Shown: positions 7,236 through 15,333 of the stretch, one piece after another
How positions within the stretch are numbered: the first letter of the stretch is position 1
Layout: each line of letters opens with the position of its first letter
Source: CAZAKZ01 sp964485695
Lineage (GTDB): Bacteria > Planctomycetota > JAFGQW01
NCBI GenBank assembly: GCA_964485695.1
Contig: CAZAKZ010000066.1
Span: 1-28,862 of the forward strand
DNA length: 28,862 nt
Reading direction: 5' to 3'
Made by a program: the position numbers and the translations under genes
Notes under the pieces: generated by a model
Seen by the model: only the letters and a program-made list of their open reading frames with translations
The model's database searches: none
Told to the model about the DNA's origin: nothing

Positions 7236-8102
7236 ATGACAAGACTCGCAATGATCTTGACCGTCGTCCTCGCGGGGACGCTTCTGGTTGATGATGCGCT
7301 CACGCAGCCCATCGGCCGGCGGCAGCCGGGGCTGATCCGCGTCCTCGATGCCGACAGGGACGGCAAGCTCTCGGCCAAAGAGATCGAGAACGCTCCGGCC
7401 GTCCTGAAGGGACTCGACCGGAACGGCGACGGCAATCTGACCGGAGAGGAGCTTCCTCCCGGGCCCGGCACCCGGCAGCGCCCGAGGAGACCCGTGCGCG
7501 GAGGCGATACCCTAGCCCGGGCGGCCTCCCCCCTCCCGAAGGACGATACCGAGAAGAAGATCCTCGGGGTGCTCGAGGACATGCGCCGGAACCAGCGGCG
7601 GGGCATGGCCAACGTCTCCCAGGAGGACGGCAGGCTGCTCAGGCTTCTCACCGAGACCCTCGGCGCCAAGCACGTGGTGGAGATCGGCACCTCCAACGGC
7701 TATTCGGCCATCTGGTTCTGCCTGGCCCTCAGAAACACAGGCGGCAGGTTGACCACATACGAGATCAGCCCCCGCAAGGTGAAACTGGCCCGCCAGAACT
7801 TCGAGAAGGCCGGTGTCGACACCATCATCACCGTGGTGGAGGGCGATGCCCACGAGGAGGTCACCAAGCTGAAGGGTTCCATCGACATCCTCTTCCTCGA
7901 TGCCGACAAGCCCGGCTACCCCGACTACCTGAAGAAGCTGCTGCCCCGGGTGCGCCCGGGAGGCCTGATCCTGGCCCACAACATGAACTTCCCCGCTCCC
8001 GACCCGGACTACATCAAGGCCATCACCTCCGATCCGGCCCTGGAGACTCTCTTCGTGCTCAAGGATGGAGCCGGGATTGGCGTGACCCTGAAGAAGCGGT
8101 GA
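7236..8102 (+). CDS. EF-hand / O-methyltransferase fusion with apparent signal peptide
   Basis: A 288-residue protein. Residues 1-24 (MTRLAMILTVVLAGTLL…) look like a signal peptide. Two EF-hand loops follow: DADRDGKLSAKE at 38-49 and DRNGDGNLTGEE at 61-72, with Asp/Asn at loop positions 1, 3 and 5 and Glu at 12, so calcium binding is expected. After a Pro/Arg-rich linker (73-100), residues 105-288 form a class I SAM-dependent methyltransferase of the catechol O-methyltransferase type. VEIGTSNGYSA (148-158) is the SAM motif, the acidic E176 would hold the ribose, and ILFLDADKPGYPDYL (218-232) is the characteristic metal/substrate segment. The usual Asp-Asn metal pair is replaced by His-Asn (AHN, 247-249). 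AGGAGG lies about 7 nt before the ATG. The oddity is that SAM is a cytoplasmic cofactor; either the N-terminus is a membrane anchor facing inward or the fold has another role. Confidence 0.82.
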   Translation: MTRLAMILTVVLAGTLLVDDALTQPIGRRQPGLIRVLDADRDGKLSAKEIENAPAVLKGLDRNGDGNLTGEELPPGPGTRQRPRRPVRGGDTLARAASPLPKDDTEKKILGVLEDMRRNQRRGMANVSQEDGRLLRLLTETLGAKHVVEIGTSNGYSAIWFCLALRNTGGRLTTYEISPRKVKLARQNFEKAGVDTIITVVEGDAHEEVTKLKGSIDILFLDADKPGYPDYLKKLLPRVRPGGLILAHNMNFPAPDPDYIKAITSDPALETLFVLKDGAGIGVTLKKR

Positions 8103-8167
8103 GGGCACCAGAGAATCGCCTCCTCAGGACGTCCTGGGCACGCCGGAGACCGTCTCGATGTCGGCAG

Positions 8168-8185
8168 TGTCTGCAACTGCAGACA
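8168..8185. promoter_or_regulatory. Perfect operator-like dyad upstream of the macroglobulin gene
   Basis: TGTCTGCAACTGCAGACA is an inverted repeat with 8-bp arms around an AC centre. It lies 149 bp before the ATG at 8334, in the 231-bp gap after the methyltransferase gene. The length and tight spacing suit a dimeric repressor or activator site. The regulator is unknown, and I saw no second copy nearby. Confidence 0.4.
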
Positions 8186-8333
8186 GCGCTCTGACATCTA
8201 CTGCCACCGAGATTTCCACAAAGTCAGGGGACACCCGGCCGGCGCAGGCCCGAATTCCGCAATGGGGTGAACCCGATCGAAGTTGGCCCGTTTTCCGGTG
8301 GAGCGGACAGGGAGACCTGCCGGGAGAACCGCC

Positions 8334-11300
8334 ATGAAAACGAGAATCCCTCGCCTGTACTGGTCGTTCCGCTGGCTTGGCATCGGTGGAATCGCCCTCG
8401 CCCTCGCATGGGGCCCGGCCGCTCTCGCCCAGGAAGCACTCGCGGACCGCCCGATCGTGGCCGGCACTGGAAATCGGCTCTCCGGGCGCCTGGACGTGCT
8501 CTTCGTGGGGCCGGAGGACCACTTCCAGGCGCGCGCCCTCGACGAATTCGCGAGGGCTGTGGCGCAGCGGTGCGATCTGAATATGAGCGTGAACACCACT
8601 GCACAATACAGCGGAGAATCCCCGGCAGCTTCGCTGGTGGTCTTCGGGCGAGTGCCGACGCCCGATGAAGCTGGTCGCCTCGTGTCAGCGGCGCGGACGG
8701 CCAAGAGCGTATTCGCGGTCCTCGACGCTGCCGTCATGGAGGATCTGCCCGCTGCGCTGACAGAAAGCGCCGGTTCCGTGTCCCGACTCCATCCGGGCGA
8801 TCCGGGCCACGCATGGCTTTTCGATCTCCCGCCGGCGGATCCGGTCCAGTACGGTATCCTCGCCTTGACCCTGGATGGCGACGACACACCCCGCGTGTTC
8901 GCCTGGTGGGCGGCAGGCCAGGATCGCTTCGAGGCGCTGATGACCTTCCTGCTCCGTCACGTCATCCTCCGGGGCGGCCGGATCCTTCACGTACCTGCGC
9001 TGTTCACGCACGTGACCGGCAGGATCGACGACAGGGACCGCGTCACCCTGGACGTGAAAACGGCGCTTCCGGGCCGCGTCACCCTGGAGGTCCTCGACCT
9101 CGACGGGAAACCGTGTGTCCCGTCCGGACCGGTCCGGCCCATCGACCTCGCCGCCGTCCCGGATCCCGACCGATCGCTGGCCCGGCTCCTCTACCACGGG
9201 CCGGCCGGCCTCCGGGGCGAGGCGCGCCTCTGGTTCCGCGACCTCATGCCGGAAACCCTGCCGACGATCACTCTCCGCGGACCGCCCCGGCTCCCGGAGG
9301 GCGAGGCGCTTCGACTGCGCCTGGACGTGACGCTGGCGAACGGGAAGCCGGCCGGCGGCGTCACTGCCCAGGCCCACGCGGGTGAGGTCATGGCGTCGAG
9401 CGTCACGAATGCCCTCGGTTCGGCGTGGCTCGTGCTGCCGCCATTTCCCGCCGCTACGACCGGAACGAGGAGGATCGAGGTCCGCGCGAAGGGCCGGCGC
9501 TTCGACAGCAAGCTCGAGGCCGGGATCACCGTCATCCCCCGGAAACGGAGGTTGTTCATCGATCTGGATCGCCCGGTGGTTCGACCCGGGGGAAAGGCGC
9601 AGATCCGGGTGATCGCCATGGACGGCATCTCGCACCGGGCGCTTCCCGGGGAAGCCGTGACCATCGAGGTCGTGGACCCGGAGGATCGCCTTCTCGCGCG
9701 CCAGGTCTGCGACACCGGTGACTTCGGCGAGGCGGTCGCGACGATTCCGCTGGCCGATACCCTGGCGGAGGGCGACTACACCGCGTGCGCCGCCCTGGGG
9801 GATGTGGAGGAGGTCGCCCGGTTCCGGGTGGAGGACGTGGTCCTGCCGCGGTTCCGGGTCCGGGTGGAGCTGGCCAGGGACCGACTCTCGGCCGGGGATC
9901 GAATTCACGGTGTTGTCCAGGCGGAGACCTTCTCGGGCGTCCCGCTTGCATGGGCAAAGGTCCGCCTGGAGCTTCCTGCGCGCCGTCCGCATCGCGTGAC
10001 GGCCACCACGCACCTCGATGCCGGCGGGGCCGGCACGTTCTCGCTGGACGCGCCGGCCTGGCACGTGGCCAGGCCCGCCCTGCACGTGACCGTGGATCAC
10101 CACGGCGCCCGGGTCACCCGCAGGGTACCGATTCCCATGAAATCGGCGCCCTGGATCCGCATCTGCTGTTCGACCTGCCCGTCTCCCCTCGTCGCGGGAA
10201 TTCCGGGCGTCATCCGTATCGAGGCCCGGGACGAGAACAACGACCCGGTCTACCCGCGCTTTCACTGGCACATCAGCAAACCGCGGGCACGGAAGGGCTC
10301 GGCGCACAAGGTGGCGTCCATCCCGGTTCCCGCCGACCACCCGCCGGGCACCATCGATCTGCACGTGCGTGCCGAGGGGTCCGACGGAAAACGACCGATC
10401 GTCGAGGAACTCACCACGGAGATCCCGGTGAAGGAGGGCGTGTCTCTCGAATCTCCGTCCACCGTGAATCGCGGCTCGACGCTGGCGGCATCGATCCGAT
10501 CACCGCGACCGGCCGGCGTGGTGCACCTCGACCTCGCCCAGGATGGGCGCCTTCTCACCGGAACGAGCGTGAGACTTGAAGGCGGCGCGGGCCAGGCGTC
10601 GATTCCGATTCCGCCGGGCTCCTGTGGTCCGGTGCTTCTGGTCGCACGCTTCGCCGACGACCCCGACCGCATCGCCGCGCAGCGCAGGATCGACGTGGTC
10701 TCCGCACCCCTCGGAGTTTCCCTCGAGCTGGACCGATCAAAAGGGCGTCCCGGGGAAACCGTGGAATGCACGATACAGGTTCGAGACGCAACGGGGCGCG
10801 GAATCCCGGCCCTGCTCGACGTACGCGGCTTCGATCGCCGGTACCTGGAGGCCGCCGGTGACATTGGAGCCTCGCTGGGGGACCGTATCGCCAATACCGG
10901 TGTCGGGAAGCGGGCGCAGCGCCTCGGTCGAATCGAGGGCCAGGGGGTGCGCTCGCGCATGATCATTGAGAGCCACCGCATGGCCTTCCCGGTTCTTCGC
11001 AAGGCGGCAGAAGCGATCCGCGAGGGCCGGGCTCCCGGGCTCGTGCTTCCCTGGGGACCGAATGTCTGCCAGACCCGCATCGGCGCCCGGTTGTTTCTAG
11101 ACGCGGAGCCGGCCATCACCTTCACTCCGGCCGCAATGGCTGCGCCCCGACACCGCGGTCCCGGCACCGTCGCCCGCGGACCTGTCCGGGGGCCCGTGTT
11201 GCCGGTGCGCATCCTGCTGCCTTCCGGGCGTTCTCCAGCACCCGGTTCCGGCACGTCGAAAGAGTCCTGGGAAGGCTTCACCTGGTTCCAGAAGTGCCAG

Positions 11301-14261
11301 GCGCCCAACGGATCCTTTCCGGTGCTCGCGCCCGCGGCCCTCGCCGGCCTGGGTCCCGACGAGTCCCCGGGCGATCCGTGGTTCGAGCCGGGAACCACCG
11401 GCCTCGTTCTCCTCGCGCACCTCGGCGCGGGCTACACGCACCAGGCGGGCAGGTACAAACGCCTCGTGGCCGCGGCGCTGGACCACGTGCGGTCGATCCA
11501 GAACGCCGAGGGCTTCATCGGCGATGCCGATGCGCCGTGGGCGCTGCTCAACCACGCCATCTGCACACTCGCGCTGGCCGAAGCCTGGGGGATGACGAAT
11601 CAACCCACCCTGCGGCCGTGCGTGGAGTACGCGATACAAGCCCTCGCCAGCCGGCAGCGAAGCGACGGCGGCTTCGGCGAGGCGGGATACAGCGATGCTA
11701 GCCTGGTGCTCATTGCCTGGGTCTCGCTGGCCATCGGGTCCGCGAAGAGGGGGGGCATCGAGATTCCCGAGGCGCTCATCCACGGAATCCGCCGGTGGAT
11801 CGAGACGCGCACCGACCCCGGGACCGGAACCGTGGCCGCCGGGAAGGACGAGCTGGATCTCTATCCCTTCGCCGATACGGCAAGCGTCCGGTACGCAGCG
11901 GCCATGCCCGCGATCGTCCGGATGTTGTTGCTCGATCAGAATCCGGACAAACATCCGGTGGTAATGCGGCTCGCCGATGCGCTCCTCGAGCGCATCCCGG
12001 CCCCCGAGGATCGGGACCTCCACGGCGTGTACTGGGGGACCATCGCCATGTTCCAGGTGGGTGGCAGAAAGTGGGCCAAGTGGAACATGGCCATGAAGCG
12101 AGCAGTGGTGAACACGCAGCTTCGCCGGGGGCGGGGCCGGGGCGCGTGGCCGGGGTACGGACGCGTGGGTCGCGTGGCCAACACCTGCTTCGGCACGTTC
12201 TGCCTGGAGGTCTACTACCGCTACGGCAAGGTGTTCGGCAGCCGTGAACCCGGGGCATTCAGCGGCCGTGTTCCTGTCGAGGAGCGGCCTCGCCGCTCCT
12301 TCCCAGATCTGCTCATCGCCGATCTCGCGCACCCGACGGTGCATGGGGGGCGTGCGAAGATACCGCTACGGCTGCCCGACAGCATCACGCACTGGGATCT
12401 CCGGATCGGGGCGTGGGACGGAAAGGGCGGCTACGGCCGCGCGGCTGCGACGATCCGCGCAACGCTCCCGCTTCACCTCGAAGTGGATATGCCGAAGCTA
12501 ATGTACGAAGGCGACCGCTGTCATCTTCCGGTGCGGATCCGGTCTATGCTGGACCGGGACGTGACGGCCACCCTTCGGGTAGCGCGCGCCGAGAGGATCG
12601 AGGTCCTCAATCCCGATCCCCGTCCGGTCCGGGTACCGGCGGGCGAGACCGTGTCCGTGCCTTTCACCCTCGTGGCGAAAGACCCCGGCGAGGCGCGCCT
12701 GGTCCTGGAGGTACAGGACGGCAAGCGGCGAGACGCGGTGGAGCGAACCGCGAAGATACTGACGCGGGCCGTGCCATTCACGGTGTCCCGACTGCTCCGA
12801 GCCGGTTCGACGTTTCGCCCCGGCGACGGGCTTCCGCCGGATGGCGTTCATCTCCACGGCCGCCTGCGGGTGATGGCCGATCCTCTCGGCGAGACTGTGG
12901 CCGGACTCAAGGCGCTACTCCGGCGCCCTACCGGATGCTTCGAGCAGACCTCGGCGACGCTCTACCCGGCGCTGCTCGCCCTGGCCTACCTGGAGAAGAC
13001 AGGCCGGGTGGCTCCAGAGACCGCTGCGCGCGTCCGGATGGACGCGACCCTGGGCTACCAGCGTATCCTCGGCTACGAGGTCGACGGCGGCGGATTCTCG
13101 CTCTACGGAAAGCCGCCGGCCCGGCCGGATCTCACCGCCCTCGGGATTCACGTGCTCTCTGCCCTGAAGGCCGTGCAGCCCGTGGACAGGGCGGTGCTCG
13201 CCCGCGCGGCCGAGTTTCTCGAGGATCACCTGCCAAAGGATCACGCCGAGCAGATCTATGCTGTTGCCGCGCTCAACCGTGCCGGTGTGGAAAACGTGCC
13301 GAAGGCGCCGGTGCGACTGGCTCTCGCCCAGGCCGATCCGTACACGGTGTCCCTCGCGGTGTGTCATGGGCTTGCCGGCAAATGGGCTGTTTCGCGCGCC
13401 AGGGAGATCCTCGAGGCCGGAGCCGAGCCGGACGGCGCGTTCGTGATCTGGAATCCGAAACGATCGACGCTGTTCACAGGCGACACACACGGTTCCTGGC
13501 TGGAGACGACCGCGCTGGCGGTCGAGGCCCTGAGTCTGCTGGGAGGATCCCGGGACCTCATCGACCGGGGACTCGGCGCCCTCCGGCGGGCGCGCAAGGA
13601 GGACGGTGGATGGCGGACGACCCGGGAGACGGTCACATGCCTCAGGGCGTTGCTCGCCGTGACAAGGGACGGTCCAGCTGATGGTACGCTCGTCGTCCTA
13701 CGAGGCGGCCGGCCCTCCCATAGAATTCGGATCGGAGGCAAGAAGATATGCGCGCCGGTCGATCTCGGTGCCGTGAAACGAAGCGAGGAGATCGCTCTCA
13801 CGTTCCACGGAACGGGCGAGCCGAGGATCACGGCAACCGTATCCGGGGTGTCCCCGACTCCACCGGCGAACACCGGCCCCCTTGCCATCGAGGCGACCTG
13901 GAGCGAGGCCCCCTCGGCACCAGGCGCCCTCGCTTTCTGCGAGGTCAAGATCCGGAACCGGAGCACGCGGCCTGTCTACGCGGCCCTCGTCGAGGTGCCG
14001 ATCCCGTGCGGCTTTCGTCCCGACTTCGCCCCCGTGGCTCGGGCAGCGGGTATTTCCCACATCGAGGTGCGGTCCGGACGGCTATACCTCTATACGAACT
14101 GGGTTCCGCGCTCGGGACACGTCCAACTCCGCATTCCCTTCGCGACAAATATGGCCGGCCGTTTTCACACCGGCTGCGTGCGCGGGTGGCCCTATTACGA
14201 GCCTGAACAGGTGAGCGCGTGTACGGGAAGAATCCTCGCCGTCGGGCAAGGCGGCCGGTGA
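8334..14261 (+). CDS. Giant bacterial alpha-2-macroglobulin with thioester and additional toroid-like domain
   Basis: A 1975-residue exported protein with a signal peptide at 1-33 (ends AALAQE). Residues 40-200 are an unassigned N-terminal region. Macroglobulin-like beta domains follow, including the MG2-type DRPVVRPGGKAQIRVIAMDG (about 410) and an MG3/4 boundary FRVEDVVLPRFRVRV (about 497-511). A Pro/Gly/Arg-rich, bait-like stretch lies near 935-975. Residues 979-1303 are helical with prenyltransferase-toroid features (FQKCQAPNGSF, LASRQRSDGGFGEAGY). The A2M-domain motif PDSITHWDLRIGAW is at about 1348-1361, and the thioester motif GCFEQTSATLYP has Cys1535 and Gln1538. Further toroid helices (to about 1800) and a receptor-binding-like domain ending YEPEQVSACTGRILAV complete it. 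Family role: covalent trapping of attacking proteases in the periplasm or on the surface. No pbpC-type partner is adjacent. The start at 8334 has GGGAG 7 nt upstream and begins the signal peptide. Confidence 0.92.
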   Translation: MKTRIPRLYWSFRWLGIGGIALALAWGPAALAQEALADRPIVAGTGNRLSGRLDVLFVGPEDHFQARALDEFARAVAQRCDLNMSVNTTAQYSGESPAASLVVFGRVPTPDEAGRLVSAARTAKSVFAVLDAAVMEDLPAALTESAGSVSRLHPGDPGHAWLFDLPPADPVQYGILALTLDGDDTPRVFAWWAAGQDRFEALMTFLLRHVILRGGRILHVPALFTHVTGRIDDRDRVTLDVKTALPGRVTLEVLDLDGKPCVPSGPVRPIDLAAVPDPDRSLARLLYHGPAGLRGEARLWFRDLMPETLPTITLRGPPRLPEGEALRLRLDVTLANGKPAGGVTAQAHAGEVMASSVTNALGSAWLVLPPFPAATTGTRRIEVRAKGRRFDSKLEAGITVIPRKRRLFIDLDRPVVRPGGKAQIRVIAMDGISHRALPGEAVTIEVVDPEDRLLARQVCDTGDFGEAVATIPLADTLAEGDYTACAALGDVEEVARFRVEDVVLPRFRVRVELARDRLSAGDRIHGVVQAETFSGVPLAWAKVRLELPARRPHRVTATTHLDAGGAGTFSLDAPAWHVARPALHVTVDHHGARVTRRVPIPMKSAPWIRICCSTCPSPLVAGIPGVIRIEARDENNDPVYPRFHWHISKPRARKGSAHKVASIPVPADHPPGTIDLHVRAEGSDGKRPIVEELTTEIPVKEGVSLESPSTVNRGSTLAASIRSPRPAGVVHLDLAQDGRLLTGTSVRLEGGAGQASIPIPPGSCGPVLLVARFADDPDRIAAQRRIDVVSAPLGVSLELDRSKGRPGETVECTIQVRDATGRGIPALLDVRGFDRRYLEAAGDIGASLGDRIANTGVGKRAQRLGRIEGQGVRSRMIIESHRMAFPVLRKAAEAIREGRAPGLVLPWGPNVCQTRIGARLFLDAEPAITFTPAAMAAPRHRGPGTVARGPVRGPVLPVRILLPSGRSPAPGSGTSKESWEGFTWFQKCQAPNGSFPVLAPAALAGLGPDESPGDPWFEPGTTGLVLLAHLGAGYTHQAGRYKRLVAAALDHVRSIQNAEGFIGDADAPWALLNHAICTLALAEAWGMTNQPTLRPCVEYAIQALASRQRSDGGFGEAGYSDASLVLIAWVSLAIGSAKRGGIEIPEALIHGIRRWIETRTDPGTGTVAAGKDELDLYPFADTASVRYAAAMPAIVRMLLLDQNPDKHPVVMRLADALLERIPAPEDRDLHGVYWGTIAMFQVGGRKWAKWNMAMKRAVVNTQLRRGRGRGAWPGYGRVGRVANTCFGTFCLEVYYRYGKVFGSREPGAFSGRVPVEERPRRSFPDLLIADLAHPTVHGGRAKIPLRLPDSITHWDLRIGAWDGKGGYGRAAATIRATLPLHLEVDMPKLMYEGDRCHLPVRIRSMLDRDVTATLRVARAERIEVLNPDPRPVRVPAGETVSVPFTLVAKDPGEARLVLEVQDGKRRDAVERTAKILTRAVPFTVSRLLRAGSTFRPGDGLPPDGVHLHGRLRVMADPLGETVAGLKALLRRPTGCFEQTSATLYPALLALAYLEKTGRVAPETAARVRMDATLGYQRILGYEVDGGGFSLYGKPPARPDLTALGIHVLSALKAVQPVDRAVLARAAEFLEDHLPKDHAEQIYAVAALNRAGVENVPKAPVRLALAQADPYTVSLAVCHGLAGKWAVSRAREILEAGAEPDGAFVIWNPKRSTLFTGDTHGSWLETTALAVEALSLLGGSRDLIDRGLGALRRARKEDGGWRTTRETVTCLRALLAVTRDGPADGTLVVLRGGRPSHRIRIGGKKICAPVDLGAVKRSEEIALTFHGTGEPRITATVSGVSPTPPANTGPLAIEATWSEAPSAPGALAFCEVKIRNRSTRPVYAALVEVPIPCGFRPDFAPVARAAGISHIEVRSGRLYLYTNWVPRSGHVQLRIPFATNMAGRFHTGCVRGWPYYEPEQVSACTGRILAVGQGGR

Positions 14262-14283
14262 TGGACCGACCCCGAACGGTGGA

Positions 14284-14412
14284 CTATTCCTCGGGCAGTT
14301 CGATGGTGGTTTCACCCTCGAGCTTGAACGGGCCCGTGTTGAAAACCAGCTTCGCAGTCAACTTCTTTCCGGCGTCTTCAGGACTGGGACCCCAATCCGC
14401 GGTGAAGCTGCC
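14284..14412 (-). other. In-frame coding extension beyond the TGA of the cytochrome lipoprotein
   Basis: Reading on past the TGA at 14413-14415 (complement) in the same frame gives 42 sense codons and then TAG (14286-14284). The peptide begins GSFTADWGPSPEDAGKKL, continues TAKLVFNTGPFKLEGETTIE and ends LPEE. It has alternating beta-strand character, about 70% G or C at third codon positions, and no internal stop. It looks like the natural last strands of the lipoprotein. It is either translated by recoding of the TGA, or is the remnant of a gene cut short by one substitution such as CGA to TGA. Confidence 0.65.
14371..14412 (-). promoter_or_regulatory. SECIS-like hairpin starting immediately after an in-frame TGA
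   Basis: Read on the minus strand directly after the TGA: GGC, AG, CUUCA, CCGC, GGAUUGG, loop GGUC, CCAGUCC, UGAAG, AC, GCC. All three stems pair fully (one G-U pair), with a 5' side bulge (CCGC). The apical GGUC begins 21 nt after the UGA. Bacterial SECIS elements are hairpins just downstream of the UGA whose loop carries a GGU-type motif; the E. coli fdhF loop contains GGUC. The fit is seen in the sequence; function is inference. Confidence 0.4.
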
Positions 14413-15285
14413 TCATATGACCCCGAACCGGCCCTCGGCAACCGTCTTTCCTCCTTCGCCCAGGATACAGTAACCGGGCATCACTACCCGCCCGTTCTTC
14501 GAGAGGGTCATCCGGTTGCCGGCGATATCATGGATCGTGAAGGAGAACGAATACTCCCCGTCCTTCAGCTTTGCCGTGAAATCACAGTAGAGCAACGGAT
14601 CCAGGTCCAGTGTTTCCCCCGCTTCCGGGACGAGATTCAGCTCTGCGCAGCCGTCGACATTCGTGCCGGTCACCATCCAGCGTTCTTCCCCTTGCTTTCC
14701 CCCTCCCCGATAGAGCCAGAAGTTGATCACGTTGTATTTACCGGCGGGGGCAGCCAAGGTCTTCTCTTCCCCGGTTTCCCCCCAGTACAACCGGACCATG
14801 GTCGGGGCACCCTTCTTGATGGACTCCCGGTCGGCCCTGAGGTACGCGCTTCCCCCGGTTGCCGGGACAAGGATCTTTCCCGTCTTCTTGCCCCCCCCAC
14901 CCTTGAAGTCCCGGGTCACGAGAACCGGCCTCAGGGTTCCGGGATGCCGCAGATAGGAGATAATGCTCTTCCTCAGCCTCGGGGCAGGCTTGCCGGATTC
15001 GATACAGCTGGTCTCTTCGTTAAGGACGACCCAGTCCTCATCCTCTTTGATGCGAAGGTCCGTGGCGCAATGACATTTGGCGCAGGACCGCCAGGCCGTC
15101 TTACCTTCGGCCAGGATCTGAGGATCTGCAGGGGCGGTCACGGCCCTTTCGTTCCCCTGCGGCTTGTCCTGGACCGCGCCCGATGAATCCCCGGATTCGT
15201 TTCCCGGACCGCATGCAACGACCAGCATGGCCATGACCATGGCCGACAGGACGAGTGGGCCGATCCTCCGGATCTCGATGCTCAT
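14413..15285 (-). CDS. Monoheme c-type cytochrome lipoprotein, possibly continuing through TGA
   Basis: A 290-residue product up to the TGA, or 333 residues if translation continues to 14284. The signal sequence ends in the lipobox LVVAC with Cys25, so it is a lipoprotein. SCAKCH at 67-72 is a single CxxCH heme c attachment site. The rest is beta-rich: YLRHPGTLRPVLVTRDFKGGGG, TMVRLYWGETGEEKTLAAPAGKYNVINFWLYRGG broken by turns, YCDFTAKLKDGEYSFSFTIHD and NGRVVMPGYCILGEGGKTV. No family was recognised beyond the heme motif. GAGGAG lies 6-7 nt before the ATG. It lies 48 bp behind the tetraheme gene on the same strand, so the two probably form an operon that passes electrons between extracytoplasmic heme proteins. 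The apparent C-terminus falls in the middle of a strand-rich region, which supports a longer natural product. Confidence 0.8.
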   Translation of the reverse strand: MSIEIRRIGPLVLSAMVMAMLVVACGPGNESGDSSGAVQDKPQGNERAVTAPADPQILAEGKTAWRSCAKCHCATDLRIKEDEDWVVLNEETSCIESGKPAPRLRKSIISYLRHPGTLRPVLVTRDFKGGGGKKTGKILVPATGGSAYLRADRESIKKGAPTMVRLYWGETGEEKTLAAPAGKYNVINFWLYRGGGKQGEERWMVTGTNVDGCAELNLVPEAGETLDLDPLLYCDFTAKLKDGEYSFSFTIHDIAGNRMTLSKNGRVVMPGYCILGEGGKTVAEGRFGVI

Positions 15286-15333
15286 GCGTTTCTCCTCGTT
15301 TGACGACAGCCGACGATCCTCCTCCGCGCGGAT

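Noticed and set aside
8685..13681. Long open frames on the opposite strand and in other plus frames across the macroglobulin gene
   Set aside because: They overlap a 1975-codon gene with clear domains, have Arg/Pro/Gly-rich compositions typical of high-GC shadows, and show no motifs or ribosome-binding sites.
14219..15186. Plus-strand frames opposite the monoheme cytochrome
   Set aside because: The minus strand has a signal peptide, lipobox, CxxCH and a good ribosome-binding site. The plus frames have none.
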